Shown: positions 39,746-49,929 of the stretch, in pieces | How the letters are laid out: every line of letters begins with the position of its first letter | How positions within the stretch are numbered: position 1 is the first letter of the stretch | Origin: an uncultured SAR86 cluster bacterium | Lineage (GTDB): Bacteria > Pseudomonadota > Gammaproteobacteria > Magnimaribacterales > D2472 | DNA: 64,000 bases | Reading direction: 5' to 3' | Assembly: GCA_902624425.1 (NCBI GenBank) | Contig: CACNXK010000005.1 | Location: 1 to 64,000, forward strand | The notes under the pieces: generated by a model | Databases searched by the model: none | What the model was told of the DNA's origin: nothing | The model's input: the letters and a program-made list of their open reading frames with translations, nothing else | Made by a program: the position numbers and the translations under genes

Positions 39746-39929
39746 TCTTGATTCAAAATTTATAAATTACAAGAATATTGACTTACTCAAGAAATACATA
39801 ACTGAAACAGGAAAGATTGTTCCTGGGAGAGTTTCAGGCGTAACTTCTTCTCAGCAAAGAAAAATCACTAAAGCAATTAAGGTTGCAAGATATATGGCTT
39901 TATTGCCATATACTGATTCGCATAAATAA
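39738..39929 (+). CDS. rpsR: 30S ribosomal protein S18, N-terminally shortened (63 aa)
   Basis: [25 protein letters not shown]...[18 protein letters not shown]. Confidence 0.96.
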   Translation: MSNLDSKFINYKNIDLLKKYITETGKIVPGRVSGVTSSQQRKITKAIKVARYMALLPYTDSHK

Positions 39930-39931
39930 GT

Positions 39932-40378
39932 ATGAAAATTATATTATTAGATAAAATTATCCGACTTGGAGATATAGGTGACGTTGTTGATGTTAAGTCT
40001 GGATTTGCAAGAAATTACTTAATTCCTCAAAAGAAGGCAATGTTTGCAAATGAAGAAAATATAAAAATTGTTGAGGCAAAAAAAGCTGAACTAGCAGCTG
40101 AATCTGAAGATCTGAAAGTCCAAGCTCAAGCAGCTGCGGATGAAGTTTCAGGCAAAGAAATCATAATTAAAGTTGCGGTATCAGAAGAGGGTTCAATGTA
40201 TGGATCAATTGGAACACGAGAAATCGAAGAAGCTTGTCAGTTAGCAGAAGTTCAAATTGATAAAAGCAAAGTTCAACTTCCTGAGGGTCCAATTAAGGAA
40301 ATTGGTGAACATTCAGTAACAATATCCTTTCATCAAGAGGTTTCAACCGAAATCGTAGTAAAAGTAGAATCAGAGTAG
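39932..40378 (+). CDS. rplI: 50S ribosomal protein L9
   Basis: MKIILLDKIIRLGDIGDVVDVKSGFARNYLIPQKKA. Confidence 0.98.
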   Translation: MKIILLDKIIRLGDIGDVVDVKSGFARNYLIPQKKAMFANEENIKIVEAKKAELAAESEDLKVQAQAAADEVSGKEIIIKVAVSEEGSMYGSIGTREIEEACQLAEVQIDKSKVQLPEGPIKEIGEHSVTISFHQEVSTEIVVKVESE

Positions 40379-40416
40379 TTGTTTATTTTTGAATATGATG
40401 TAAAAATCATAAACCC

Positions 40417-41808
40417 ATGTCAGAAATAACTATGAATTTTAATGAGCAGGCTAGAGAGGCTGAAAAAGCTGTTCTTGGTGGATTGATGTTGGAGACTGAA
40501 AGGTTTGATTCAGTCATACTTAAGATTTCTGATCAAGATTTTCACGGCAAAGATCATCAATTAATTTTTGAGAGCATGGGCGAGCTTATAAATGAAAATA
40601 AGCCATTAGACCCTTTAACAGTATCTGAAAAACTTGATAGCAAAAATCTTCTAAATAAGATCGGTGGAAAAGATTATCTAATAGCACTAGCAACTGAGAC
40701 ACCAACAGCAGCAAATCTAGAGGCTTATGCAGAAATTATTCGTCAAAGGTCAGTGGCAAGACAACTCATGAAAGCGAATTCTGAAATTGCTGAGTTAATT
40801 AACAATCCTCAAGGAATGGATGGTTTCAGTCTTCTTGATGAAGCAGAAAGAAGAATATTTTCTTTAAATGAAGAAGCAAATAGATCTCAGTCTAGTATTC
40901 GATCAATGAAAGAGTTAATTCCTAAATCAATTGATACACTTCATCAATTAGCTGAAAGTGGCTCAAAACTTCTTGGAAGCTCAACAGGTTTTAGAGCGAT
41001 AGATAATAAATTGCAGGGTTTGCAAGATGGAGATTTAATAGTAGTTGCAGGTAGACCAAGCATGGGTAAAACTGCATTTGCGATGAATATTGCCGAAAAT
41101 GTTCTTGTGAATAATGATGAAAATACGGGAGCAGTTCTTGTATTCAGTCTTGAGATGCCAGCTGAATCACTAACAACTAGATTACTTTCTGGAATGTCTA
41201 AACTTGATCAGCAAGATGTGAGATCAGGAAAATTGGATAATAAACAAGTCACTCAAGTTGTAGAGCAAAGTAAGAGGTTGCGAGAGCTCCCTCTTTATAT
41301 AGACGACAGTTCTCTACTTTCACCAATGGAATTGAGGGCTCGAGCCAGAAGAATAAATAGACTAGAACCAAATGGACTATCATTAGTCGTTGTAGATTAT
41401 TTACAACTAATGCAGATTCCAGGCTCTTTAGAAAATCGTGTAAATCAGATTTCCGAAATTTCTAGGTCTTTAAAATCTTTAGCAAAGGAATTAAATGTTC
41501 CAGTACTTGCACTTTCTCAGCTTAATAGGGCTGTCGAACAAAGGACTGATAAAAGACCTATGATGGCAGATTTAAGAGATTCAGGTGCCATAGAGCAAGA
41601 TGCAGATGTAATTCTATTTATTTACAGAGATGAAGTTTATAACGAGGATTCTGATCAAGGTAATAAGGCTGAAATTATAATAGGCAAACAAAGAAATGGC
41701 CCAATAGGAAAAACATATCTAACTTTCTTGAAGCAATATGCAAGATTTGAAGACTTTGTTCCTGATGACCGTCTCCCCGAGGAGGGTCTTTACAGCAAAT
41801 TTGAATGA
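40417..41808 (+). CDS. dnaB: Replicative DNA helicase DnaB
   Basis: AEKAVLGGLML, GRPSMGKTAFAMNIA, VVVDYLQLM, DLRDSGAIEQDADVILFIYR. Confidence 0.98.
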   Translation: MSEITMNFNEQAREAEKAVLGGLMLETERFDSVILKISDQDFHGKDHQLIFESMGELINENKPLDPLTVSEKLDSKNLLNKIGGKDYLIALATETPTAANLEAYAEIIRQRSVARQLMKANSEIAELINNPQGMDGFSLLDEAERRIFSLNEEANRSQSSIRSMKELIPKSIDTLHQLAESGSKLLGSSTGFRAIDNKLQGLQDGDLIVVAGRPSMGKTAFAMNIAENVLVNNDENTGAVLVFSLEMPAESLTTRLLSGMSKLDQQDVRSGKLDNKQVTQVVEQSKRLRELPLYIDDSSLLSPMELRARARRINRLEPNGLSLVVVDYLQLMQIPGSLENRVNQISEISRSLKSLAKELNVPVLALSQLNRAVEQRTDKRPMMADLRDSGAIEQDADVILFIYRDEVYNEDSDQGNKAEIIIGKQRNGPIGKTYLTFLKQYARFEDFVPDDRLPEEGLYSKFE

Positions 41809-42857
41809 CAACTCATTCTGCAGAGCTAATTGTTGATAGCTCTAAAATTATTAGCAATATCTCCCATTTAAAATCCCTTCTGACCAGCGATTCAAAATTT
41901 ATGTTTATTGTTAAGAGTAATGCCTATGGACACAACTTAAAAGAGGTTGTAAATAATTTAGAAAACTATGTCGATGCATTTGGAGTAGTTAGAATGGATG
42001 AAGCCATTTTAGTCAGAGAAATTAGCAAGAAGCCTATTCTATTAATGCAGGGTATTTATACGGATCATGAAATAACAGCTGCAAGTGCAAATAATATACA
42101 AATAGTTATTCACAATATGAACCAATTCGAATTAATTGATAATAAGAAAAGTCAGCTTGGTCTTTGGATAAAAGTAAATACCGGTATGAATAGGCTTGGA
42201 TTATCAAAACAAGAATTAAAATATGTTTATGAAAAGGACTTTATAAAATCCGATTCAGTGCTAATGACACATATGGCATGTGCAGATAATCCAAACGACC
42301 CAATGAATCAAATACAAATAAAGAATTTTGAGGAAGCTTTTGATATAACTGAACGAAAATTGCAAAGGAGTATATGTAATAGTGCATGTCTTATAAATTT
42401 TCCAGAACTTTCATATGATTGGGTTAGATCAGGTATAGCAGCCTATGGTGGAGAGTTTAGAGACCTTAAACTTGAGACTGCTATGACTTTCAGAGCTCCA
42501 ATAATTAGTTTGAGGACTATAAAAGAAGGTGAGAGAGTAGGATACGGTGGCAGAAAAAAAGCAGAGAAAGATATGAAAATTGCTATAGTTTATGCAGGTT
42601 ATGCTGACGGCATTCCTCAAACAACAGTTGATGGGACAAAAGTAATGATAAATGATGAATATGCAAAGGTTTTTGGCAGAGTGAGCATGGACCTAGTATC
42701 AATCGATGTAACAAATATAAAAAAAGTCTCTGAAAATGATCTTGTTACTTTTTGGTCTGAACACTTACCAATAAATGAATTTTCAGATAAGAATGGATTG
42801 ATTTCATATGAGCTTATGACTAGAATCAGTAGCAGAGTAAATATAAAAGTTATTTAA
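41805..42857 (+). CDS. alr: Alanine racemase
   Basis: MFIVKSNAYGHNLKEVV PLP motif, LWIKVNTGMNRLG, VSMDLVSIDVTN. Confidence 0.95.
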   Translation: MTTHSAELIVDSSKIISNISHLKSLLTSDSKFMFIVKSNAYGHNLKEVVNNLENYVDAFGVVRMDEAILVREISKKPILLMQGIYTDHEITAASANNIQIVIHNMNQFELIDNKKSQLGLWIKVNTGMNRLGLSKQELKYVYEKDFIKSDSVLMTHMACADNPNDPMNQIQIKNFEEAFDITERKLQRSICNSACLINFPELSYDWVRSGIAAYGGEFRDLKLETAMTFRAPIISLRTIKEGERVGYGGRKKAEKDMKIAIVYAGYADGIPQTTVDGTKVMINDEYAKVFGRVSMDLVSIDVTNIKKVSENDLVTFWSEHLPINEFSDKNGLISYELMTRISSRVNIKVI

Positions 42858-43949
42858 ATGAAAATAAAATACCTAGATAAATCACCAAGAAAAGTAATCG
42901 ACTCCGATGATTTACCTGACTACATGTCAGAAAGTGATGTTACCGATGTTGTAGAAATCTTTAACACACCTCTTACTGGATCTTATAATTGGGATTACAC
43001 AATTCAAGATAACAGGATAAAGAAGCTTTACGAACTTGGTAAAGAGCTCAACTGGAATGCTAATATGGATATCAATTGGGATAGACCTTTAGTTCATTTA
43101 GACGAACCACCACCAATTTTTTGGGATGACTATGAGCCCTACACAAAACTTTCAGATAAAGAAAAGTTGAGATTCTTAAGACACAGGCAAGCTTGGAGTA
43201 TGAGTCAATTTTTGCATGGTGAGCAGGGTGCCTTACTTGTTGCATCACAGTTAACTAGTTGCGCACCAACGTATAATGCAAAGTTATATGCAGCATCTCA
43301 AACATTTGATGAAGCAAGGCATGTTGAGAGTTTTAATCGATATGTTCAGTCAAGAATGGAGCTTATGTACCCTATAGGTAATGCACTTAAATCAATTTTA
43401 GACAAAATCCTCACGGACCCAAGATGGGATCTTAAGTTTATTGGAATGCAATTAATTATCGAAGGACTTGCCTTAGCAGCCTTTAGGACCTCAAGAGATT
43501 TAACTCCTGATCCTGTTTTAAAGGATATGCTTGATTTAATAATTCGAGATGAAGCAAGACATGTCACCTTTGGCATTAATTATTTGGAGGAGTTTGTCAC
43601 AACTTTGTCTGATGAAGAAATTGAAGAAAGGGCTCAGTTTGCATATGAAGCATGTTACTTAAGTAAAGAAAGATTGGTTTCTATTGAGGTGTATGAGCAT
43701 TTTGGTTGGAATGTTGAGGATGCAAGACAATTTCAATTAAGCTCTGAAATCATGCAAACATTTCAGAAACTTCTTTTTCAAAGAGTTATGCCAAATTTAA
43801 AAAGAATTGGATTGTTGACTGATTCAATAAGACCGAAGTTTGAAAAACTTGGTATTCTTGAATATGAAGATGATGCAAGTGATGCAGATATTGATTGGGC
43901 TGATTTATCCAGACCGCTTTTTAAAGAAACTGCAGAGTTAGCTCCTTAA
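42858..43949 (+). CDS. Ferritin-like / di-iron carboxylate protein, substrate unknown
   Basis: LHGEQGALL, QTFDEARHVES, LIIEGLALAAF, IRDEARHVTFG: two E...ExxH iron-ligand pairs. Confidence 0.85.
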   Translation: MKIKYLDKSPRKVIDSDDLPDYMSESDVTDVVEIFNTPLTGSYNWDYTIQDNRIKKLYELGKELNWNANMDINWDRPLVHLDEPPPIFWDDYEPYTKLSDKEKLRFLRHRQAWSMSQFLHGEQGALLVASQLTSCAPTYNAKLYAASQTFDEARHVESFNRYVQSRMELMYPIGNALKSILDKILTDPRWDLKFIGMQLIIEGLALAAFRTSRDLTPDPVLKDMLDLIIRDEARHVTFGINYLEEFVTTLSDEEIEERAQFAYEACYLSKERLVSIEVYEHFGWNVEDARQFQLSSEIMQTFQKLLFQRVMPNLKRIGLLTDSIRPKFEKLGILEYEDDASDADIDWADLSRPLFKETAELAP

Positions 43950-44008
43950 GCATTTATATAATCTACAATATCTGTTATTCTGTTATCCCATCATGATTAT
44001 CTTTAATG

Positions 44009-45640
44009 ATGGCGAAAACTAAGTATATTTTTATTACCGGTGGAGTTGTCTCTTCTCTTGGTAAAGGTATAGCAGCTGCTTCAATTGGAGCTCTTTTAGA
44101 AGCTCGTGGTTTGAAGGTTTCCCTTTTAAAACTTGATCCATACATTAATGTTGATCCTGGAACTATGAGCCCATTCCAGCATGGTGAGGTATTTGTAACA
44201 AATGATGGAACAGAGACTGACCTAGATTTAGGACATTATGAGCGCTTTGTAAGATTTGAAGCATCAAAGAAAAATAATTTTACTGCAGGTAAGGTTTATG
44301 AATCTGTCATTAAAAATGAAAGAAAAGGAAAATATCTTGGTGGAACCGTTCAAGTTATTCCTCATATAACAGACGAAATTAAGAGAAGAATTAAAGCTGG
44401 CGCTGCTGGCAATGATATCGCTATAGTTGAAATAGGAGGAACAATTGGTGATATTGAGAGTCAACCATTTGTTGAGGCAATAAGACAAATGTCTTTAGAC
44501 TTGCCCTCAAAATCAACTTCATTTGTGCATCTAACATTAGTCCCATATATAAATGTATCAGGCGAACTTAAGACTAAGCCAACACAGCATTCGGTAAAAG
44601 AGCTCAGATCATTAGGTATAGGGCCTAACTGCCTGATTTGTAGATCTGAAACAGAATTACCTAAAGATGAAAAAAGAAAGATTGCATTATTTTGCTCAGT
44701 TGATATGCCAAATGTTATTTCAATGCATGATGTAGATACAGTATATTCTGTGCCCTTACTGCTCCATAAACAGAAAGTAGATGAAATAGTTTTAAAAGAC
44801 TTAGGGCTTAAAACTAAGACTCCAAAGCTTAATGATTGGAAGAAAGTTGTAAAAGCAAAACTAAATCCAAAAAAATCTGTTGAAGTTGCAATGGTTGGTA
44901 AATACACAGAATTGAAAGATTCCTACAAATCTCTTAATGAGGCACTTGAACATGCCGGAATCAAAAATAATGCTAGAGTAAATATCACTTTTGTCGAAGC
45001 AGAAAAATTAACAAAAAGAAATGTTAAAACTAAACTTAATTTTTCAGATGCAGTTTTAGTACCAGGTGGATTTGGGAATAGAGGGATTGAAGGCATGATT
45101 ATTGCCTGTGAATATGCAAGACTTCACAAAAAACCTTATTTTGGTATTTGTCTTGGAATGCAAATCGCTTTGATTGAGTTTGCAAGAAATATGTTAGGAC
45201 TAAAAGGAGCTAACAGTACAGAGTTTCATGCAAAAACAAGATATCCCGTGGTAGCGTTAATTACTGAATGGAAAGATCAAACAGGCAAAACTGAAAAAAG
45301 AACTGCTGATTCAGATTTAGGCGGAACAATGAGACTGGGTGGCCAAGACTGTATTTTAAAAAAGAACTCAAAAGTTTTCAAAATGTATAAAAAGAAAAAA
45401 ATAATTGAAAGGCATAGGCACAGATATGAAGTTAATCCAGAATTTAGAGAAGGATTTAATTCAAAAGGGATGCATATAGTTGGGACTTCTGTAGATAATA
45501 GACTTGTTGAGATGATTGAAATAAAAGATCATCCTTGGTTCCTTGGTTGTCAATTTCATCCAGAATTTACATCCAATCCAAGAGATGGTCATCCTATCTT
45601 TAATAGCTTTATTTCAAGTACAATAAAGATGAAAAAATGA
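44009..45640 (+). CDS. pyrG: CTP synthase (alternative start 44006)
   Basis: [26 protein letters not shown] domain [19 protein letters not shown]. Confidence 0.98.
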   Translation: MAKTKYIFITGGVVSSLGKGIAAASIGALLEARGLKVSLLKLDPYINVDPGTMSPFQHGEVFVTNDGTETDLDLGHYERFVRFEASKKNNFTAGKVYESVIKNERKGKYLGGTVQVIPHITDEIKRRIKAGAAGNDIAIVEIGGTIGDIESQPFVEAIRQMSLDLPSKSTSFVHLTLVPYINVSGELKTKPTQHSVKELRSLGIGPNCLICRSETELPKDEKRKIALFCSVDMPNVISMHDVDTVYSVPLLLHKQKVDEIVLKDLGLKTKTPKLNDWKKVVKAKLNPKKSVEVAMVGKYTELKDSYKSLNEALEHAGIKNNARVNITFVEAEKLTKRNVKTKLNFSDAVLVPGGFGNRGIEGMIIACEYARLHKKPYFGICLGMQIALIEFARNMLGLKGANSTEFHAKTRYPVVALITEWKDQTGKTEKRTADSDLGGTMRLGGQDCILKKNSKVFKMYKKKKIIERHRHRYEVNPEFREGFNSKGMHIVGTSVDNRLVEMIEIKDHPWFLGCQFHPEFTSNPRDGHPIFNSFISSTIKMKK

Positions 45641-46476
45641 AAGTTATACCAATTAAAGATTTTCAAGTAGGAAACAATCAGAATTTAACCCTAATGGGCG
45701 GAATGAATGTCATTGAATCAGAAGAAACTGCTCTTTTAGTTGCTGAAAAATTTAAAGAAGTTACTGAAAAATTAAACATTAATTGGATTTTCAAAGCCTC
45801 ATTTGATAAGGCTAATAGAAGCTCAATTGAATCATTCAGAGGTCCTGGAATGTATGATGGTCTCAAAATTCTTGAGAAAATCTCTTCAACATTTGATGTT
45901 CCTGTCATCACAGATATACACGAACCAAGTCAAGCTGAACCCGTTAGTGAAGTTTGTGAGGTAATTCAGATTCCTGCATTCTTGTGCAGGCAAACAGATC
46001 TTGTTTCTGCAGCAGCAAAAACAAATTCAGCTATCCAGTTTAAGAAGCCACAATTTCTCTCAGCAGCTGAAATGAAAAATGTTGTAGAAAAATGTAAATC
46101 TGCAGGAAATGAAAAAGTAATTTTATGTGAAAGAGGAAATATCTTTGGGTATAACAATTTAGTGGTTGATTCACTTAATTTTCAAATAATGAAAGCATAT
46201 TCAGTTCCGGTGATGTTCGATGTCACCCATTCGCTGCAACTTCCGGGTGGACTTGGTAAATCTACTGATGGAAGAAGAGAGTTTCTTCTTCATATGGCAA
46301 AAGCAGGAATTTCTCAGAAGATTGCTGGTCTTTTTCTTGAGGCTCATCCTGATCCTAACCTTGCTAAGTGTGATGGTCCATGCGCTCTTAAACTTGATCA
46401 ACTTGAGCCATTTCTTCACCAGATAAAAGAATTAGACAATATTGTTAAGTCTCAAAAAGATTTAGATCTTAAATAA
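45637..46476 (+). CDS. kdsA: 3-deoxy-8-phosphooctulonate synthase
   Basis: [44 protein letters not shown]. Confidence 0.97.
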   Translation: MKVIPIKDFQVGNNQNLTLMGGMNVIESEETALLVAEKFKEVTEKLNINWIFKASFDKANRSSIESFRGPGMYDGLKILEKISSTFDVPVITDIHEPSQAEPVSEVCEVIQIPAFLCRQTDLVSAAAKTNSAIQFKKPQFLSAAEMKNVVEKCKSAGNEKVILCERGNIFGYNNLVVDSLNFQIMKAYSVPVMFDVTHSLQLPGGLGKSTDGRREFLLHMAKAGISQKIAGLFLEAHPDPNLAKCDGPCALKLDQLEPFLHQIKELDNIVKSQKDLDLK

Positions 46477-46477
46477 A

Positions 46478-47749
46478 ATGCCAAAAATTGATAATTTAAA
46501 AGCCATACAAGTCTTGGACTCAAGAGGGTTACCTACAATTTCGACCGAAGTGATGCTTGATGATGGAACTCGTGCAAATGCAATGGTTCCAAGTGGAGCT
46601 TCAACTGGTCAAAAAGAAGCTCTCGAGTTAAGAGATGGAGGAAATGCCTTTCATGGGAAAGGTGTAAAAAAAGCAATAAGAAATGTAAATGAAACAATGA
46701 AGAGTGCTTTAATAGGTAAAAATCCGCTTGATCAAGATCATATAGATCAAATCCTAATCGATTTAGATGATACAAACGACAAATCTAATCTCGGAGCTAA
46801 TGCAATTCTTTCAGTTTCAATTGCATCTGCAAAGGCATCATCAAAGTCAGAAAATTTGGATTTACATAATTACTTTAATATTTTAATGGGGAACAAAATG
46901 GGCAATTCAATTGATCAAGTTATCCCTATCCCCATGCTAAATATTCTAAATGGCGGAGAACATGCTGATAATAATGTTGATATTCAAGAGTTTATGGTCA
47001 TTCCAAAGGGTGCATCAAGTTTCTCACAAGCAATGCAGTGGTCTTCTGAAATCTATTGGAACCTGAAAGATATTCTTAAAAAAAAGGGACTATCAACTGC
47101 TGTTGGTGATGAAGGAGGTTTTGCACCAAATCTTAGTTCAAATAGAGAGGCTCTAGAGCTCATTTCCTTGGCTGTAGAAAAAACAAGCTTAAACATGGGA
47201 TCGGATATATTTATCTCTCTGGATTGTGCGGCTAGTGAATTTTTTAAAGATGGGATTTATCACCTTAAGGGAGAAGATAAAAAGCTATCAAACTCTGAAT
47301 TTGTTGAATATCTAAAAGTTTTAGTTCGAGATTTTCCAATAATCTCAATTGAGGATGGAATGGATGAGAATGATTTTGATGGATGGAAGATCCTTACCGA
47401 AGAAATAGGAAACGAATGTCAGCTTGTTGGCGACGATCTTTTTGTAACAAACCCAGAGATACTAAAAAAAGGTATTAAAAAAGAGATAGCAAATTCAGTT
47501 TTAATTAAATATAACCAAATAGGCACCATAACAGAAACTCTTGAAACCATTTCAATTGCTTTAAATAATAATTATAAAAATATTATTTCACATCGATCAG
47601 GAGAGACTGAAGATTCCTCTATTTCTGATTTAGCTGTTGGGACTGGAGTGGGTCAAATTAAAACTGGCGCTCCTTGTAGATCTGAAAGGGTTGCAAAATA
47701 TAATAGACTTTATTGGATTGATGAAAAAAATTCATTTCCTTATGGCTGA
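46478..47749 (+). CDS. eno: Enolase
   Basis: QVLDSRGLPTISTEV, VPSGASTGQKEALELRD, SHRSGETEDSSISDLAV. Confidence 0.98.
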   Translation: MPKIDNLKAIQVLDSRGLPTISTEVMLDDGTRANAMVPSGASTGQKEALELRDGGNAFHGKGVKKAIRNVNETMKSALIGKNPLDQDHIDQILIDLDDTNDKSNLGANAILSVSIASAKASSKSENLDLHNYFNILMGNKMGNSIDQVIPIPMLNILNGGEHADNNVDIQEFMVIPKGASSFSQAMQWSSEIYWNLKDILKKKGLSTAVGDEGGFAPNLSSNREALELISLAVEKTSLNMGSDIFISLDCAASEFFKDGIYHLKGEDKKLSNSEFVEYLKVLVRDFPIISIEDGMDENDFDGWKILTEEIGNECQLVGDDLFVTNPEILKKGIKKEIANSVLIKYNQIGTITETLETISIALNNNYKNIISHRSGETEDSSISDLAVGTGVGQIKTGAPCRSERVAKYNRLYWIDEKNSFPYG

Positions 47750-47751
47750 GT

Positions 47752-48048
47752 ATGAGATTAGCGCCTGCAATTATTTTTTTATTTCTTTTCTTAATCGCAA
47801 CTCTCTTGTACTCTCTTTTTTTTAGTGAAAGTGGTATTCAAGAGAGAGATTTAATTCTTAAGCGCAATAATGAGCTTTTGGAAGAGAATCAAAAATTAAT
47901 TGAAGAGAATAGAAAACTATCTCAAAGTATTAAAGAGGCTCAGGAAGAACCCAATATACATGTCGAAAATATTGCTCGTGAGAAATTTAATCTGACTTTT
48001 CCTGACGAGGAGTTCATAGTATTCGAAGAAGATGATGAAAATGAATAA
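47752..48048 (+). CDS. ftsB: Cell division protein FtsB
   Basis: Bitopic coiled-coil protein; VENIAREKFNLTFPDEEFIVF; position eno-ispD. Confidence 0.9.
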   Translation: MRLAPAIIFLFLFLIATLLYSLFFSESGIQERDLILKRNNELLEENQKLIEENRKLSQSIKEAQEEPNIHVENIAREKFNLTFPDEEFIVFEEDDENE

Positions 48049-49180
48049 AAAGCTTTTAGTTGTTATTCCTTGTGCCGGTAATGGGAGTAGATTCTCAACA
48101 AAGATAGAGAAACAGCATGCCAATATGGGAGGACTATCAGTAATTGAAAATACTTTGAATGTATTTAAGCTATTTGATGCTGCCTCAAAGATCGTTGTCG
48201 TTACCAAAAATCCAGAAAATTTCCAAAAAAGAATAAGTATTGAACTAGATGATAGATTTTCAGTTACCGAGGGAGGAGAATCTAGAGCTGAATCAGTTTT
48301 AAAAGGAATTCAAAGTGTTGATATTGATGAATATGATTATGTAATGACGCATGACGGAGTAAGACCATATATAAATGTTGAAACCCTAAAACATTTATAT
48401 GAATCAATCTTGCAATCAAGTTATGATTGCCTTTTTTATGGAATTAAGCCCAAAGATTCGATTAAAAAAGTTTCAGAAGAGGGCTGCCAAACTGTTAATA
48501 GAGAGAGTTTTATTTTAGTTCAAACGCCACAAATTTGTGAAGTGGAAAAACTAAAAAACGCCCTAGAAGAGCTTATCTCAAAAAATATTATACCCCTTGA
48601 TGAAAGCTCAGCGATGGAAGAGCATGGTTACAATGTAAGTTTTATCGAAGGATCGCAAGGAAACATAAAAATTACCTTCAAAGAAGACCTTAAAAATGAT
48701 GATTTCCTTATTGGAAATGGATTTGATTTACATAGATTTTGTAAAGGAGACGAAATTACTTTTGGCGGAGTAAAATTTCCATTTGAGTATGGTATTGAGG
48801 CAATATCAGATGGCGATGTAATATTGCACTCATTAGCTGATTCAATTTTAGGTGCATTATCTGAGGGCGATATTGGAACAGCTTTTCCAGAAAATGATCC
48901 TAAGAGTATAGATTTAGACAGCAAGGAAATAGTGAGCCATTGCCTATCTTTGATGAGTAGAAGAGGATATAGATTAAATAATTTAGATATTACCGTTATT
49001 TCAGAAATTCCAAAAATAAATCCAATTAGGAATCAAATTATTGATTCGTTATCTAATATATTTTCAATAGATCCAAAAAAAATTGGTTTAAAGGGCTCGA
49101 CTATGGAAAAACTAGGAACAATCGGCAAGGAGAAAGCTCTTGCTGTAATGACATCTGTAACATTAATGAAAAAAATATGA
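48032..49180 (+). CDS. ispDF: Bifunctional IspD-IspF fusion (MEP cytidylyltransferase / MECDP synthase)
   Basis: IspD: VIPCAGNGSRF, THDGVRPYIN; IspF: NGFDLHRF, SDGDVILHSLADSILGALSEGDIGTAFPE in one continuous ORF. Confidence 0.95.
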   Translation: MMKMNKKLLVVIPCAGNGSRFSTKIEKQHANMGGLSVIENTLNVFKLFDAASKIVVVTKNPENFQKRISIELDDRFSVTEGGESRAESVLKGIQSVDIDEYDYVMTHDGVRPYINVETLKHLYESILQSSYDCLFYGIKPKDSIKKVSEEGCQTVNRESFILVQTPQICEVEKLKNALEELISKNIIPLDESSAMEEHGYNVSFIEGSQGNIKITFKEDLKNDDFLIGNGFDLHRFCKGDEITFGGVKFPFEYGIEAISDGDVILHSLADSILGALSEGDIGTAFPENDPKSIDLDSKEIVSHCLSLMSRRGYRLNNLDITVISEIPKINPIRNQIIDSLSNIFSIDPKKIGLKGSTMEKLGTIGKEKALAVMTSVTLMKKI

Positions 49181-49929
49181 ATATTTTACTTACAAATGAT
49201 GACGGCTTTGATGCTGAGGGCATTAATGCAATTAGAAAATCTTTAGAAAAGAATCATAATGTTTTTGTAGTTGCGCCTGAAAAAAACTGCAGTGGTCTGA
49301 GCGCATCAATTTCTTATATGAAAGAAATTGAAATAAGAAAAGAATCTGAAAGACTTTATATTGTTAGCGGAACCCCAGCAGATTGTGCTTACATAGGCCT
49401 TCTAAACCTTTTAAATGATGAAATAGATTTACTTGTATCAGGAATAAATCTTGGTGCGAATATTGGTAATGATGTTTTGTATTCTGGAACAGTAGGCGCT
49501 GCTCTTGGAGGAAGGAAGCTCAAGCATCCTCCAATTGCAATTTCATCCTGCGAGTATAAACCTAAGTCCTTGGAATTTATAGCAAACAAATCATCTGAGA
49601 TTATTGAATTAGTGACTGCTTTCGATGCACAAGAAATCTCTAATAAGGTTGTTAATATAAACTTTCCAGATATCGAGGAAGCCTCATATAAAGGCATTAA
49701 AGTTGTTCCTATCGCAAAAAGAGACATACCTCCAACACCTGATAGAGTAAACGAAAGTTCAAATATTCAATCTTTTAGATATGCGGCCTCAGGAACTCCA
49801 ATTAAGGAGGATTTTATGACAGATGCAGAGGCTATAAGGCTTGGTTATGTATCCTTATCACTTTTAGATTATGAATTATTAGATCCAAACTTTAACATGT
49901 CTGAACTTGAGAACTTTATAAATGAATAA
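49177..49929 (+). CDS. surE: 5'/3'-nucleotidase SurE
   Basis: MNILLTNDDGFDAEGI, VSGINLGANIGNDVLYSGTVGAALGG. Confidence 0.98.
   Translation: MNILLTNDDGFDAEGINAIRKSLEKNHNVFVVAPEKNCSGLSASISYMKEIEIRKESERLYIVSGTPADCAYIGLLNLLNDEIDLLVSGINLGANIGNDVLYSGTVGAALGGRKLKHPPIAISSCEYKPKSLEFIANKSSEIIELVTAFDAQEISNKVVNINFPDIEEASYKGIKVVPIAKRDIPPTPDRVNESSNIQSFRYAASGTPIKEDFMTDAEAIRLGYVSLSLLDYELLDPNFNMSELENFINE

Noticed and set aside
39406-39756. 116-aa Ser-rich minus-strand ORF
   Set aside because: Reverse complement of the low-complexity S6 tail; artefact of Lys/Glu/Asp codons read backwards.
44461-44907. 148-aa minus-strand ORF inside pyrG
   Set aside because: Antisense shadow of a strongly conserved gene.
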